DNA from: Arthrobacter sp. 9AX
GTDB lineage: Bacteria; Actinomycetota; Actinomycetes; Actinomycetales; Micrococcaceae
DNA: 64,000 nucleotides
Assembly: GCF_902506095.1 (NCBI RefSeq)
Contig: NZ_LR733293.1
Span: forward strand, 1,195,103 to 1,259,102
Direction of reading: 5' to 3'
The position numbers and the translations under genes were made by a program. Shown here one piece after another: positions 9,712 to 19,157 of this stretch. Under the pieces are notes generated by a model. It had not been told where the DNA came from, did not search any database, and saw nothing but the letters and a program-made list of their open reading frames with translations. Position 1 is the stretch's first letter. Each line of letters opens with the position of its first letter.

Positions 9712-9990
9712 ATGTTGTTCCTTGCCCGCATGGACGTCCATTTCCCGCCGCACCTCGAGCCGGACGAGGTTACCCGCCTGCAGGGCCTCGAGCAGGAATA
9801 CTCCCACACCCTGCAGCAGGACGGTCGACTGGCCGCCATCTGGCGGGTAGTAGGCGAGTACGCAAACTACTCAGTCTTCAACGTCGGGTCCAACGACGAA
9901 CTGCACCAAATCCTCGGCGGCTTTCCCATGTACCCGTACATGGGGATCAAAGTCACGCCGCTGGCCAAACATCCCAACTCCCTTCAATGA
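9712..9990 (+). CDS. catC: muconolactone delta-isomerase
   Basis: A 92-residue protein of the usual family length. It isomerises muconolactone to 3-oxoadipate enol-lactone as a decameric cytoplasmic enzyme. Family sequence features are MLFLARMDVHFPPHL at the N-terminus, the central GRLAAIWRVVGEYANYSVF, and the end region LPLHP-like MYPYMGIKVTPLAKHP. A weak AAAGAG ribosome site lies 8 bases upstream. It is 43 bases after the restored end of catB, completing the catA-B-C order. With catB broken, muconolactone would need another source. Confidence 0.93.
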   Translation: MLFLARMDVHFPPHLEPDEVTRLQGLEQEYSHTLQQDGRLAAIWRVVGEYANYSVFNVGSNDELHQILGGFPMYPYMGIKVTPLAKHPNSLQ

Positions 9991-10086
9991 CCTGGAACGC
10001 CGGCCTGTCCGAAGCCTCAAGGCGTTTGGGAAATGCAGGGCAGGAGTTGCCCCGATAACTCAGCTGACGGAGAGGGTTCCTGTGGC

Positions 10087-10419
10087 TTACTCGTCGCGGT
10101 TGATCGCCAAGTAGGTGAGACCGCTCAAATCCAACCAATATCGGGTTGGCGTTTCCACCAGCCTCAGCAGCACGCCCTGGCAGCCGCGGCAGCGCACCAC
10201 AATACCGGGCGCATCGGCGAACACCATTGCCTCGCCAAAGGCCCTGACTGAACCGCAGTGCCTGCAGCGTCCGAGCGCCGCGATGATGTCGATGCGGAAC
10301 ACTTCGGACAACGCGCCAGCCGTTGCGTTACCGTCCAGGGACGGAATCGGATCATGGGGCGACGCTGCAAGGTCTTGGTCGTCAGAGTCGGGGACAGCGA
10401 AATCGTCCGCGCCGTTCAC
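10087..10419 (-). CDS. DUF6510-family zinc-ribbon-like protein
   Basis: This 110-residue protein carries two CxxC pairs (GRCRHCGSVRAFGE and VVRCRGCQGVLLRLVET), forming a probable zinc ribbon, and matches the small DUF6510 type of actinobacterial protein. Its GTG start overlaps the stop of the ferredoxin-reductase gene (GTGA, 10416-10419), so it is the last gene of a three-gene operon with a molybdopterin oxidoreductase. Its role is unknown; the context suggests an accessory or electron-transfer-assembly factor, which is inference. Confidence 0.8.
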   Translation of the reverse strand: MNGADDFAVPDSDDQDLAASPHDPIPSLDGNATAGALSEVFRIDIIAALGRCRHCGSVRAFGEAMVFADAPGIVVRCRGCQGVLLRLVETPTRYWLDLSGLTYLAINRDE

Positions 10420-11153
10420 TGGATGCCTCCCATCCCGCCGAACCTCTCGGTCCTTATCGACTCCCCAGGGTAGCCGGCCATCACCAGCCAGTCCGCAACG
10501 GTCTCGACAAAAACCGTTTGGCCGCAGATGAAAACATCCGGATTCTCCTCAGCCGGGAAGATCTTTTGCAGAAGTGTGTCCGAGGTAAGGCGCCCGGGCG
10601 GGGCAGGCCAGCCTGCCGGCGTCGAGCGCGTGTAAACATAGTCCACCATCAGCTTGTCCGATTCCCGGTCCAACCGACGCAACTCGTCCCGGTAAAGCGA
10701 AGTCTCGGGTGACTTGAGGGAGTAGAGCAACCTGAAAGGAGACTCGTTGGTGGACGCTTGGTGGGCGCGGATCATCGACATCAGGGGCACCACTCCGGAT
10801 CCCCCGCCGATCAGCTGCACCCGGTTCCCATCCCGGGGCCGCCAAACGAACCAGCCACCCACCGGCCCGCGGATTTCCAGACTATCCCCGACGCCCAGGT
10901 CCCGGACCAGATAAGGCGACACTTCGCCGTCGGGCAACTCGTCAACGGTAATTTCCAAATGCCCATCCATGCTTGCCGATGCCACCGAGTAGGAGCGGAT
11001 GGCGGTGTAGCCGTCCTCGGCGGTGAGGCGGATGTCGATGTGCTGGCCTGCCAGGTGTCCCATCAATCCATCCACGCGCAGCCTGATGGTCCGGGCCGTG
11101 GCATTTTCCGGAACTCCGCCCACCACTTCTGCGATCCGCCATTGGCTGCTCAC
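10416..11153 (-). CDS. ferredoxin-NADP reductase-like FAD/NAD(P) oxidoreductase
   Basis: A flavin reductase of the FNR superfamily. FAD-binding motif RSYSVASA follows a beta-barrel domain (ATARTIRLRVDGLMGHLAGQ), then the NAD(P)-binding loop LIGGGSGVVPLMSMI and a C-terminal DVFICGQTVFVETVADWL. There is no iron-sulfur domain. GTG 11153 is preferred: it follows the oxidoreductase stop by 10 bases and has GAGG 8 bases upstream. A longer reading to 11213 would overlap the previous gene by 50 bases. It probably passes electrons between NAD(P)H and the adjacent molybdopterin enzyme. Confidence 0.88.
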   Translation of the reverse strand: MSSQWRIAEVVGGVPENATARTIRLRVDGLMGHLAGQHIDIRLTAEDGYTAIRSYSVASASMDGHLEITVDELPDGEVSPYLVRDLGVGDSLEIRGPVGGWFVWRPRDGNRVQLIGGGSGVVPLMSMIRAHQASTNESPFRLLYSLKSPETSLYRDELRRLDRESDKLMVDYVYTRSTPAGWPAPPGRLTSDTLLQKIFPAEENPDVFICGQTVFVETVADWLVMAGYPGESIRTERFGGMGGIQ

Positions 11154-11163
11154 GGTGCGCGCC

Positions 11164-11754
11164 TCATGAGTACCGCTCCTCGCGCCACGGATCGCCGTGG
11201 AGATGGTAGCCATTTGATTCCCAAAAACCGGGAACGTCTTCCACGGTCAGTTCCAGGCCGTGAATCCATTTGGCGCTTTTCCACAAATACAGATGCGGCA
11301 CCAAAAGCCGTGCCGGGCCCCCGTGGGCGCGTTCAAGGGGTCTGCCGTTGTATTCCCAGGCCACCCAGGCCTTGCCGCCCAGGAGGTCCCACAGAGGAAC
11401 GTTGGTTGTGTACCCGCCGAAGGAATGGGCGGTGGCGAAATCGCAGGTGGTTTCGACTTTTTCGAAAAGCGTGTCCAATGAAACTCCACGCCACACTGTT
11501 CCCAGTTTTGACCAACTGGTCACACAGTGAATGTCCGCGGTGATTCGCTCCTGGGGCAAGGCCATGAAGTCGTTCCAGGACCAAGAGAACCGTTCGCCGG
11601 TCTCAGCGGCGATGAAGAACTCCCAGTCGTCAACGGGAATAAGCGGAGAAGGCCCAGCGGTGAGGACGGGAAAATCCTGCGTTTCATGCTGCCCGGGAGG
11701 CAGTGCGGGATTCTGCGACCGGCGTCCACGGAAGCCGGAAGAAATCAAACCCAT
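11164..11754 (-). CDS. sulfite oxidase-like (YedY/MsrP family) molybdopterin oxidoreductase
   Basis: A 196-residue single-domain oxidoreductase with the molybdopterin-binding fold of the sulfite-oxidase superfamily. The molybdenum-ligating cysteine is in TADIHCVTSWSKLGTVWRGV, and the family signatures EYNGRPLERAHGGPARLLVP and YLWKSAKWIHGLEL follow. No Tat signal is seen, so unlike MsrP it is probably cytoplasmic. It is the first gene of the operon with the FNR-like reductase and DUF6510. The substrate is not deducible. Confidence 0.88.
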   Translation of the reverse strand: MGLISSGFRGRRSQNPALPPGQHETQDFPVLTAGPSPLIPVDDWEFFIAAETGERFSWSWNDFMALPQERITADIHCVTSWSKLGTVWRGVSLDTLFEKVETTCDFATAHSFGGYTTNVPLWDLLGGKAWVAWEYNGRPLERAHGGPARLLVPHLYLWKSAKWIHGLELTVEDVPGFWESNGYHLHGDPWREERYS

Positions 11755-11981
11755 GATGCACCTCCGCAGTGGAGCCTCACCCGGTCACTAAACGTGATTC
11801 CCCAACCATAAGACAACGTCTGGACGGGGTCCAGATATCAACGGGACGCGGCCGGGGCGCCCGTCGAAACGCTGTGTGTGCCGTGGCAAACAACCTCATG
11901 AATAAATACGGCCCAGGCAGGGTACGGGAACGTTGATTCCAAATTCCAGAATTGGTAATCGAAAGCGATCAGGAGCGGCTT

Positions 11982-13346
11982 GTGCTGGTTGATGTCGTTG
12001 CAGAGGTCCAGCCAGTGGACCTGATGGCCGCCCGGATGCAGATGGCACTGTCCCTCGGTTGGCACATTATTGTTGCCTGCTTTGGTGTCGGAATGCCGGC
12101 CATAACGCTTCTGGCCGAATGGCGCGGCCACCGTACCGGTGATGCGCACTACCGTCTGTTGGCGCGCCGGTGGGCCCGGGTGATGGGCGTCCTCTTTGCC
12201 GTAGGTGCAGTTTCCGGAACGATCCTGTCCTTCGAGATGGGTTTGCTGTGGCCGGGCCTAATGGGAGTCTATGGCGAAGTTATCGGCCTGCCGTTTACTT
12301 TGGAGGGCATCGCCTTCTTTATCGAAGCGATCTTCCTTGGCATCTACCTTTACGCCTGGGACCGCCTGCCGCCGCGCATCCACATGCTCACCGGTTTACC
12401 TGTCATCGCCGCAGGAGTAGCCAGCGCCTTCTTCGTCGTAACCGCCAACGCGTGGATGCAGCAACCAACCGGGTTCGACGAGGAAAACGGCCGCATCATT
12501 GCCGTGGACCCTATGGCGGCCATGTTCAATCCTGCTACACCGCCGCAGACCGTTCACATGATCCTGGCTGCCCTTATGGTTGCCGGTTTCGGAATGGCCT
12601 CGGTTTACGCCTACGCCATGCTCCGCGGGCGGCGGGACAGATACCACCGGCTCGGCTTTCTTGTCCCGTTTGCCGTTGCTGCCGTCGTCACTCCCGTGCA
12701 GATAGGGGTTGGCGACTGGGCCGCACATTTCGTCGCAGAGAACCAACCGGTGAAGCTCGCAGCGATGGAGGGGATCTTCGAGACCCAACGGGGAGCCCCG
12801 CTGCACATAGGAGGAATCGCCGTTGACGGCGAGATGCGGTACGCCATCGAAATCCCCAGCGGCCTGTCGCTGCTGGCGCACTTCGATCCAAACGCCGAGG
12901 TCATGGGACTCAACGAAGTACCCGAAGATGCCCGGCCCCCCGTTAACATCGTCCACCTCGCGTTCCAAATCATGGTGGCAGGCGGTTTCGCCTTGCTCGG
13001 ACTCTCCGTTTGGATGGCCATTGCCTGGAAACGCCGCAAGGACCTGCCCCGGTCGAAGTGGTTCCTTCGTTTTGCAGCCCTGTCAGGACTTGCTGCGGTG
13101 GCGTGCCTCGAGGCCGGCTGGGTGGTCACCGAAGTGGGCCGGCAGCCGTGGATCGTGTTCGGGATCCTTCGCACTTCCGACGCCGTGAATCCTGCGCCTG
13201 GCCTGTTCTACGGATTCATCCTCGTATCGATCGTTTACCTGTTCCTCACAGCTGCCTCCCTGTACGTTCTTCGACGCCTGGCCAAAGACAAGCCGGTGCC
13301 ACTGGCGCCCCAGGAATCAGACGTCACCGACTACAAAATCATCTAG
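11982..13346 (+). CDS. cydA: cytochrome bd-type quinol oxidase subunit I
   Basis: An integral membrane subunit of the bd terminal oxidase carrying haems b558, b595 and d, with about nine hydrophobic helices. His28 in LSLGWHIIVACFGVG is the b595-ligand equivalent, VHMILAALMVAGF and FQIMVAGG supply the b558 His/Met pair, and VGRQPWIVFGILRTSDAV is the conserved quinol-oxidase GRQPW motif. The Q-loop is short, as in the cyanide-insensitive (CioA) subgroup. The start GTG 11982 is chosen for its AGGAG at 11971-11975, giving 454 residues. It ends one ribosome site before cydB. Confidence 0.93.
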   Translation: MLVDVVAEVQPVDLMAARMQMALSLGWHIIVACFGVGMPAITLLAEWRGHRTGDAHYRLLARRWARVMGVLFAVGAVSGTILSFEMGLLWPGLMGVYGEVIGLPFTLEGIAFFIEAIFLGIYLYAWDRLPPRIHMLTGLPVIAAGVASAFFVVTANAWMQQPTGFDEENGRIIAVDPMAAMFNPATPPQTVHMILAALMVAGFGMASVYAYAMLRGRRDRYHRLGFLVPFAVAAVVTPVQIGVGDWAAHFVAENQPVKLAAMEGIFETQRGAPLHIGGIAVDGEMRYAIEIPSGLSLLAHFDPNAEVMGLNEVPEDARPPVNIVHLAFQIMVAGGFALLGLSVWMAIAWKRRKDLPRSKWFLRFAALSGLAAVACLEAGWVVTEVGRQPWIVFGILRTSDAVNPAPGLFYGFILVSIVYLFLTAASLYVLRRLAKDKPVPLAPQESDVTDYKII

Positions 13347-13354
13347 GAGGGGCC

Positions 13355-14377
13355 ATGCCGCTCGCGGAACTGCTGATGGCAGCCATGTGGATCTGCCTTA
13401 CCGCATACGCCCTGTTCGGCGGCGCGGACTTCGGCGGCGGCTTCTGGGACCTCATCGCGGGCCGTGCCGAAAGAGGCAGGCCGCAGCGGAACCTCATTGA
13501 ACACTCCATTGGCCCCATCTGGGAAGCCAACCATGTCTGGCTGATCTTCGTCATCATACTGACCTGGACAGTCGTTCCCCCCGTGTTCGCCGCAGTATCC
13601 TCCACGCTATATATCCCACTGACGCTCGTGGCCCTGGGCATCATCGCAAGAGGCTCCGCCTTCGCCTTCCGGAAAGTCAGCCAGGAACTGTGGCAGCAAC
13701 GCCTGTTCGGCGGCGCCTTCGCCCTGTCCTCTGTCCTCACCCCGTTCTTCCTCGGAACCGTGGGCGGATCCATCGCCTCCCGCAGGGTACCGCCGGGAAT
13801 AGCAGCAGGTGACCCCATCACCAGCTGGGTCAACCCCACCTCACTCACCAGTGGAATCCTTGCTGTGGCCACCACCGCCTACCTCGCCGCCGTCTACCTG
13901 ACCCACGATGCCCGGCGCGAAGGCAACCCCGGACTCGCGGACGCTTTCCGGCGCAGGGCGTTGGCAGCCGGGACAGCAGCCGGAGGGCTCGCCGTCCTGG
14001 AACTGTTCGTCCTGGCCATCGACGCGCCCCAACTGTTCCAGGAACTGGTTACCCTGCCGGCACTGCCACTGGCAGCGCTGTCGGTACTGGCCGGCATCGC
14101 GTCCCTCATGCTCATGGTCCGCCGCCATTTCGTAGCCGTTCGCGTCACCGCCGCTCTGGCAGTAACTACGCTGCTCTGGAGCTGGGGCGCGGCCCAGTAC
14201 CCGTATGTCCTGCCAGGGCTGGAGCTCTCAGAAGCATCCGCCACAGAAAGCGTCCTCATCGCCAATTCGGTAGCCGTGTTGCTCGCAGGAATCCTGGTGG
14301 TTCCCTCACTGTGGTGGCTGTACGCGATCTTCCAGCGGGACCAGTTCTCTGACAAGACACGGGGGCAAGCGCGCTGA
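13355..14377 (+). CDS. cydB: cytochrome bd-type quinol oxidase subunit II
   Basis: A 340-residue membrane protein partnering CydA. It begins MPLAELLMAAMWICLTAYAL, then the family motif FGGADFGGGFWDL and HSIGPIWEANHVWLIFVII, diagnostic of CydB. The ATG follows AGGAGG at 13345-13350, which overlaps the cydA stop, so the two are translationally linked. cydDC assembly genes are not next to it in the window. Confidence 0.93.
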   Translation: MPLAELLMAAMWICLTAYALFGGADFGGGFWDLIAGRAERGRPQRNLIEHSIGPIWEANHVWLIFVIILTWTVVPPVFAAVSSTLYIPLTLVALGIIARGSAFAFRKVSQELWQQRLFGGAFALSSVLTPFFLGTVGGSIASRRVPPGIAAGDPITSWVNPTSLTSGILAVATTAYLAAVYLTHDARREGNPGLADAFRRRALAAGTAAGGLAVLELFVLAIDAPQLFQELVTLPALPLAALSVLAGIASLMLMVRRHFVAVRVTAALAVTTLLWSWGAAQYPYVLPGLELSEASATESVLIANSVAVLLAGILVVPSLWWLYAIFQRDQFSDKTRGQAR

Positions 14378-14645
14378 AAGCCTGGGCCTGGGCCTGTTGA
14401 AGCATCGCTCGACGACGTTGCGGCCGCGGGAGCGGGCCTTTGGTGGTCGCCGAAGCCGATTGGCCGTCCTCGCCGCCGGTGGCGGTGCGCCGCGTACACT
14501 AGGGGGCAGTGAACCCCCGGTTCCTTGTGAACACAAAGGAATCCGTAGGTCCTGTGATATTCCGTGATGTCGGGATTCGCTCTAACCCAGGCGTTGGGCC
14601 ATCGGACCCCTGCACGGTCAATCGAGCTGGAGGGGAACGTCTTCA

Positions 14646-15275
14646 ATGTCGCACATTGATCGCAAGGCACTAATCTCGGCCGTCATCGGTCTCGTTATCG
14701 CACTCGTTGCGGCGTTGCTCGGGGCCCCCGAACTCGCGCCCTTGATCGGGTGGTCTGTCGCCGGCTGTGCCTTCCTGGTCTGGGCGTGGACTAAGGCGTG
14801 GCCCGCTGGTCCGGAGGCCACGGGTGAACTCGCCCGCCAGGAAGGCCGGTCTCGAAGGCTCGTTGACTCCCTCATCATCGGCGCAACATTCGTCAGTCTC
14901 GTGGCGGTCGTCTTTGCATTGATCCGCAGTCAGCAGAAGGACTCCATTGGCGTGGCCGCGGCGATTCTGGCGGCTCTCGGCGTGGTGCTCGCGTGGGCTC
15001 TCGTCAACACCGTCTACGCGTTCAAGTACGCTCGGATGTACTACCACGACGACCACCATCGCTTCAGCTTCAACCAGGACGAGGACCCGTCGTACAGCGA
15101 CTTCGCCTACGCGGCATTTTCCATCGGCATGTCATACAACGCGAGCAATGTGAACGAGTCATCCACTCCCTCCCGCAGGATCGCCCTGGGGCATGCTTTG
15201 CTCTCCTACTTCTTCGCCACCTTCGTGGTCGCAGTGGCGATCAACCTCGTGGTCAGTCTCGGCCAGTCCAGTTGA
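14646..15275 (+). CDS. DUF1345 membrane protein
   Basis: A 209-residue protein with four to five hydrophobic segments. The signature of DUF1345 is visible at residues 125-180: YYHDDHHRFSFNQDED, then YSDFAYAAFSIGMSYNASNV and the hydrophobic C-terminal helix ALLSYFFATFVVAVAINLVV. Function unknown; members are inner-membrane proteins. A GGAGGGGAAC ribosome site precedes the ATG. The 268-base gap before it (14378-14645) holds short G/C hairpins around 14502-14547 but no clear gene. Confidence 0.85.
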   Translation: MSHIDRKALISAVIGLVIALVAALLGAPELAPLIGWSVAGCAFLVWAWTKAWPAGPEATGELARQEGRSRRLVDSLIIGATFVSLVAVVFALIRSQQKDSIGVAAAILAALGVVLAWALVNTVYAFKYARMYYHDDHHRFSFNQDEDPSYSDFAYAAFSIGMSYNASNVNESSTPSRRIALGHALLSYFFATFVVAVAINLVVSLGQSS

Positions 15276-15394
15276 CTGCGACACGGGTGGGTGATGCGCT
15301 GCGGCACCGGGTCGTTCGACGGCGGCCCCGGAAGTTCAGATGGGGTGTACCAAGGATTGTCGGTGGCGTTCTGCCCGCCTCACAAGCATCTTGT

Positions 15395-16309
15395 TCAGCT
15401 GTCTCCCAAGGCAGCAGGACCAGCCCATAGGAGTTTCCGCGGGGTGTGCCAGAGGACATTCTTCATCCACTGGCTTCCGAGCCCCCAGCCTTCGAGTACT
15501 TGAATCTGGTGGCTGTAGGAGTAGGGAATCGAGGGGAAATCCGAGCCGAAGACGACTTTGTGTGACAGTCCGGCAACGGTCTCCTGGTATCCGGGCGGGA
15601 GCGGGGCGACCTGTTCCATGTAGGAGGTGCCCACCATGGTGGTGTCGAGGTAGACGTGAGGATTGTTTGCGGCAAGATCGGCGAACTCCCGGTACTCCGG
15701 CAAGCCTGCGTGGGCGATGATGAGCACCAGTGTGGGGTACCTCTTGATGAGTTCGCGGATGGGTTCAGGTCCGGTGAATTCCCCGGCGTGCGGACCGTTG
15801 CCGCAGTGGATGACCACCGGTGCAGCGGAGTCCTGAATGAGCTCCCAGGCGGGTGCAAGCTGCGGGTCCAAGGGAGAGAATCCGCCTACCTGGATATGCA
15901 CCTTGAAGATCCGGGCGCCTTGTCTCAAGCTGCGCGCCACGACGGTTTCCACGTCTGGCTCCGGGTAGAAAGTGGCAGAGTGGATGGCGTCAGCATGGCT
16001 CAAGGCGAAGGCTGTGGAGTAGTCGTTGAGCCATTGCGCCATGCCGGGGCGGTGCGCATAATTCAGTGTGGTGAATGCCTTCACCCCCATCTCTCGCAGC
16101 GTCCGCACCCTTTCCTCTTCGGAGTCCCGGTAGGTGATGGGCCACGCAGGAGCCCCGCTGTCCGCCACGCGGTCAAAGAACCCCCACACCTTTTCCAGTA
16201 CCTGGAAAGGCATGAAATGCACATGCAAATCAATAATCCCCGGCAATCCCAGCGAGTCGAGGTACGGGCGGACCTCCGCGTCTGAACGCGGTACAAGTGC
16301 TACAACCAA
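15395..16309 (-). CDS. amidohydrolase-family metal-dependent hydrolase (ACMSD/uronate-isomerase-like)
   Basis: A 304-residue TIM-barrel amidohydrolase (amidohydro_2 type). Metal and catalytic motifs are IIDLHVHF near the N-terminus, FKVHIQVGGF, VVIHCGNGPHAG, LVLIIAHAGLPEY and VVFGSDFPSIPYSY at the C-terminal end. The TTG at 16309 is preferred because AGGAGA lies 7 bases upstream; an ATG at 16330 lies within the ribosome-site region. Substrate unknown; relatives are decarboxylases or lactonases. It stands alone, downstream of the Clp ATPase terminator. Confidence 0.82.
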   Translation of the reverse strand: MVVALVPRSDAEVRPYLDSLGLPGIIDLHVHFMPFQVLEKVWGFFDRVADSGAPAWPITYRDSEEERVRTLREMGVKAFTTLNYAHRPGMAQWLNDYSTAFALSHADAIHSATFYPEPDVETVVARSLRQGARIFKVHIQVGGFSPLDPQLAPAWELIQDSAAPVVIHCGNGPHAGEFTGPEPIRELIKRYPTLVLIIAHAGLPEYREFADLAANNPHVYLDTTMVGTSYMEQVAPLPPGYQETVAGLSHKVVFGSDFPSIPYSYSHQIQVLEGWGLGSQWMKNVLWHTPRKLLWAGPAALGDS

Positions 16310-16464
16310 TATGAATCTCCTGCGTTCCACATCTCTTCAACACCCGCGCTTCCTCGACCCAATGAAGCTCGCCAGGCTAGAGCCCTCCTGCGCAGGCGTT
16401 ACCGACCTATTGCCCAGCCAAGCATATGTAAAAGGCACTGCAAACCGGGACGGGCACGGCAAAA

Positions 16465-16498
16465 TGCCGGGTACACAGGCGCCCCTGTGTACCCGGCA
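16465..16498 (-). terminator. terminator of the Clp ATPase gene
   Basis: A perfect 15-bp stem (TGCCGGGTACACAGG and its complement) with a 4-base loop is followed on the minus strand by ATTTTG. It lies 39 bases after the end of the Clp gene and is a good intrinsic-terminator candidate. The rest of the 16310-16536 gap shows nothing else. Confidence 0.75.
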
Positions 16499-16536
16499 GT
16501 GGTCCGGATCCACCCGCCGGCGGATCCGGAGGTCGC

Positions 16537-19113
16537 TTACGCCGCCAGCGGCGTCGCCTCGCGGCCGGCCTCGACGACGAGAGACTGCCCCTCGACCGAG
16601 ACGACCACCAGGCCGCCTGACCTGAGGTCCGACGCAACGAACAGATCGGCGATCCGGTCGTCCAGCTCGCGCTGGATCACGCGCCGCATCGGCCGGGCTC
16701 CGTATTCGGGCTCGTAGCCGCGTTCGGCGATCCAGTCGACAGCCGCTTCGCTGACCTCCAGAGCGATGCCCTGGGACTTCAGTCGGGCTTCAGTCTGGTT
16801 CAGCATCAGCCGGACGATCCGGCGCAGCTGTGCCTGGTCCAGCTTGCGGAAAAGGACGATCTCGTCGATGCGGTTGAGGAACTCAGGCCGCATCGTCTCC
16901 CGCAGCCGGCCGAGCACCCGGTCCCGCAGCGCCTTCTCTGAGCCGAAGCCGTTGCCCTCGTCCGCCTTGGAGACAAAGCCCATCGCGCCGCTCTTGCTGG
17001 CCAGGAACTCGGAGCCGAGGTTGGAGGTCATGATGATCACCGTGTTGCGGAAGTCCACTATCCGGCCTTGTCCATCGGTCAACCGCCCGTCGTCGAGCAC
17101 CTGGAGCAACAGGTTAAACACATCCGGGTGCGCCTTCTCCACTTCGTCGAGCAACACGACGGAGTACGGGTTACGACGGACGCGTTCGGTCAGCTGCCCG
17201 GCTTCGCCGTATCCAACATAGCCCGGAGGGGCTCCGACCAGCCGGCTTACAGTGTGCCGTTCGCCGAACTCGCTCATGTCAAAGCGCACCATCGCATTCT
17301 CGTCTCCGAACAATGACCCCGCCAGCGCCTTGGCGAGTTCTGTCTTGCCCACGCCCGTAGGGCCGAGGAACAGGAAGCTGCCGACAGGCCTGCCCGCATC
17401 CCCCATGCCGGTGCGGCTGCGGCGGACCGCTTTCGCGATCAGCGTCACGGCGTCGTCCTGTCCGACGATCCGCTGATGCAGTTCCTCCTCGAGCCTGGCC
17501 AATCGTTCCCGATCGTCTTCGGTGAGCCTGCTGGCCGGGATCCCGGTGGACCGGGAGATGATCCCGGCAATCTCCGCTTCGTTGACGACGGCCTGGACGC
17601 CGGCCGGCTCCGTGGCGTCGGGACGCGCAGCGGAGAGCTTCCCGTTTACTGTTTCGATCTCATCCCGCAGCCGCGAGGCCTCTTCATAGCGCTCCGCGGC
17701 GACGGCATCGTTCTTGGACTTTTCCAGGGTTGCGAGCTGCTCGTGAAGGACAGCCACGTCGGTCCGTGAGCCACGCTTGAGGCTCAGCCGCGCACCTGCC
17801 TGGTCGATGAGGTCGATGGCCTTGTCGGGCAGGAAACGGTCAGTCACGTAGCGTGCCGAGAGTTCGACGGCGGCACGGATCGCCTCGTCGGTGTAGCGGA
17901 CGCCGTGGTGTTCCTCGTACCGTGCGCGCAGGCCGTCGAGGATCTGTACAGCGTCCTCGATGCTCGGCTCGCCCACCTGTACGGGCTGGAAGCGGCGTTC
18001 CAGCGCCGCATCCTTTTCCACCTGCCGGTATTCGTTCAGGGTGGTGGCGCCGACGAGATGAAGGTCTCCACGGGCCAGGCGCGGCTTGAGGATGTTTCCT
18101 GCGTCCATGCCGCCCTCCCCCGCGCCGCCGGCTCCGACGACCGTGTGGAGTTCGTCGATGAACAGGATGATCTCCCCGGCGCGTGAAGCGACCTCGTCCA
18201 TCGCCTTGGTCAGGCGCTCCTCGAAGTCACCGCGGTACCGTGTTCCGGCCAACATGGCCGGCAGATCCAGTGCAATGACGCGCTTGCCGCGGAGCTGTTC
18301 GGGCACGGCGCCTGCGATGATTGCCTGGGCCAGCCCTTCGACGATCGCCGTCTTGCCCACGCCGGCTTCCCCGACCAGGACAGGGTTGTTCTTGGTGCGC
18401 CGGGCCAGGATCTCGATGGTCTGCTCGATCTCGGCGCTCCGGCCGATCACGGGATCCAGGCCGCCTTCGCCCGCACGTGCCGTCAGGTCGCTGCCGTAGG
18501 CGTCCAGGACAGGGGTCTCAGACGCGCCGGCGGCTGCCTGCGGCTGTGCGGGCCCTGCGCCAGCCGGCGCGGACCCAGGCAACGCGGACTGCCCCACTGG
18601 GCGGGACTGCAGGGACTCTGGCGTCACTCCAGCCGCTGCGAGCACCTGACCGGCCGGAGCCTCCAGGTTAACGACGAGTGCAAAGAACACGTGTTCAGGA
18701 TCGATGTAGGTTGAGCCGAATGCCCTGGCAACCTGGTAGGCGTCGAGCAGGGCTCGTTGGGCCGACGACGTAAGGGCAAGTGTCTCCGCTCTGGCGGTTG
18801 CCTGTTCCGGGAGACGCTCCTCGGCCGCCGTGGCGATGGCAGCAGGCTCCGCCCCTGCGTGGCGGATGTAACCGGCGGCCGGTTCCCGCTCGGCGAGGAC
18901 GCGCAGGACGTGCAGCGCGTCCACGTGGATGTGACCGTGCTTCGCGGCGAACTCCGCGGCGCTTGCCAGCGCCTCATGGGTGCGCCGGCTCAGCAGCCGG
19001 GTGATGTCCATAGGTTGCCCGAATCGGGCCCCGCGCTGGCCCTGCAAGTAGCGGGCAAGGAATTCGTCGAAGGAGCCGTTGTTGGACTCCGCCGGTCCGA
19101 AAGATGAAGCCAT
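16537..19113 (-). CDS. clpC: Hsp100/Clp ATPase (ClpC-like, with UVR motif), HspR-type regulated
   Basis: An 858-residue AAA+ unfoldase: Clp_N double repeat (about 40-180), first ATPase domain with GEAGVGKT and [13 protein letters not shown], a short middle region with a UVR motif ([19 protein letters not shown]), and second ATPase domain with [17 protein letters not shown] and [14 protein letters not shown]. The short middle domain is ClpC-like rather than the long ClpB coiled coil. An MGF tripeptide (SGAMGFVSK) after TSNLGSEFL sits where the ClpP-binding loop is expected, so it may feed ClpP. A long Gly/Ala/Pro linker joins the N-domain. The HAIR element just upstream implies heat-shock control by HspR. 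Confidence 0.9.
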   Translation of the reverse strand: MASSFGPAESNNGSFDEFLARYLQGQRGARFGQPMDITRLLSRRTHEALASAAEFAAKHGHIHVDALHVLRVLAEREPAAGYIRHAGAEPAAIATAAEERLPEQATARAETLALTSSAQRALLDAYQVARAFGSTYIDPEHVFFALVVNLEAPAGQVLAAAGVTPESLQSRPVGQSALPGSAPAGAGPAQPQAAAGASETPVLDAYGSDLTARAGEGGLDPVIGRSAEIEQTIEILARRTKNNPVLVGEAGVGKTAIVEGLAQAIIAGAVPEQLRGKRVIALDLPAMLAGTRYRGDFEERLTKAMDEVASRAGEIILFIDELHTVVGAGGAGEGGMDAGNILKPRLARGDLHLVGATTLNEYRQVEKDAALERRFQPVQVGEPSIEDAVQILDGLRARYEEHHGVRYTDEAIRAAVELSARYVTDRFLPDKAIDLIDQAGARLSLKRGSRTDVAVLHEQLATLEKSKNDAVAAERYEEASRLRDEIETVNGKLSAARPDATEPAGVQAVVNEAEIAGIISRSTGIPASRLTEDDRERLARLEEELHQRIVGQDDAVTLIAKAVRRSRTGMGDAGRPVGSFLFLGPTGVGKTELAKALAGSLFGDENAMVRFDMSEFGERHTVSRLVGAPPGYVGYGEAGQLTERVRRNPYSVVLLDEVEKAHPDVFNLLLQVLDDGRLTDGQGRIVDFRNTVIIMTSNLGSEFLASKSGAMGFVSKADEGNGFGSEKALRDRVLGRLRETMRPEFLNRIDEIVLFRKLDQAQLRRIVRLMLNQTEARLKSQGIALEVSEAAVDWIAERGYEPEYGARPMRRVIQRELDDRIADLFVASDLRSGGLVVVSVEGQSLVVEAGREATPLAA

Positions 19114-19130
19114 GAAACCTCCGTTGAAAA

Positions 19131-19157
19131 GTTGAGTGTACTTGACTCAACGTTGAG
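19131..19157 (-). promoter_or_regulatory. HAIR (HspR-binding) operator upstream of the Clp ATPase
   Basis: GTTGAGT-N7-ACTCAAC at 19131-19151 matches the HspR-associated inverted repeat (consensus CTTGAGT-N7-ACTCAAG) except at the outermost pair. It is immediately followed by a third half-site GTTGAG (19152-19157), which with the previous CTCAAC forms a perfect 12-bp palindrome. It lies 18 bases upstream of the Clp ATG. hspR itself is not in this window. Confidence 0.82.

Noticed and set aside
14502..14547. Short G/C hairpins before the DUF1345 gene as a possible structured RNA
   Set aside because: Arms are short or mismatched and match no riboswitch consensus I know; insufficient evidence.
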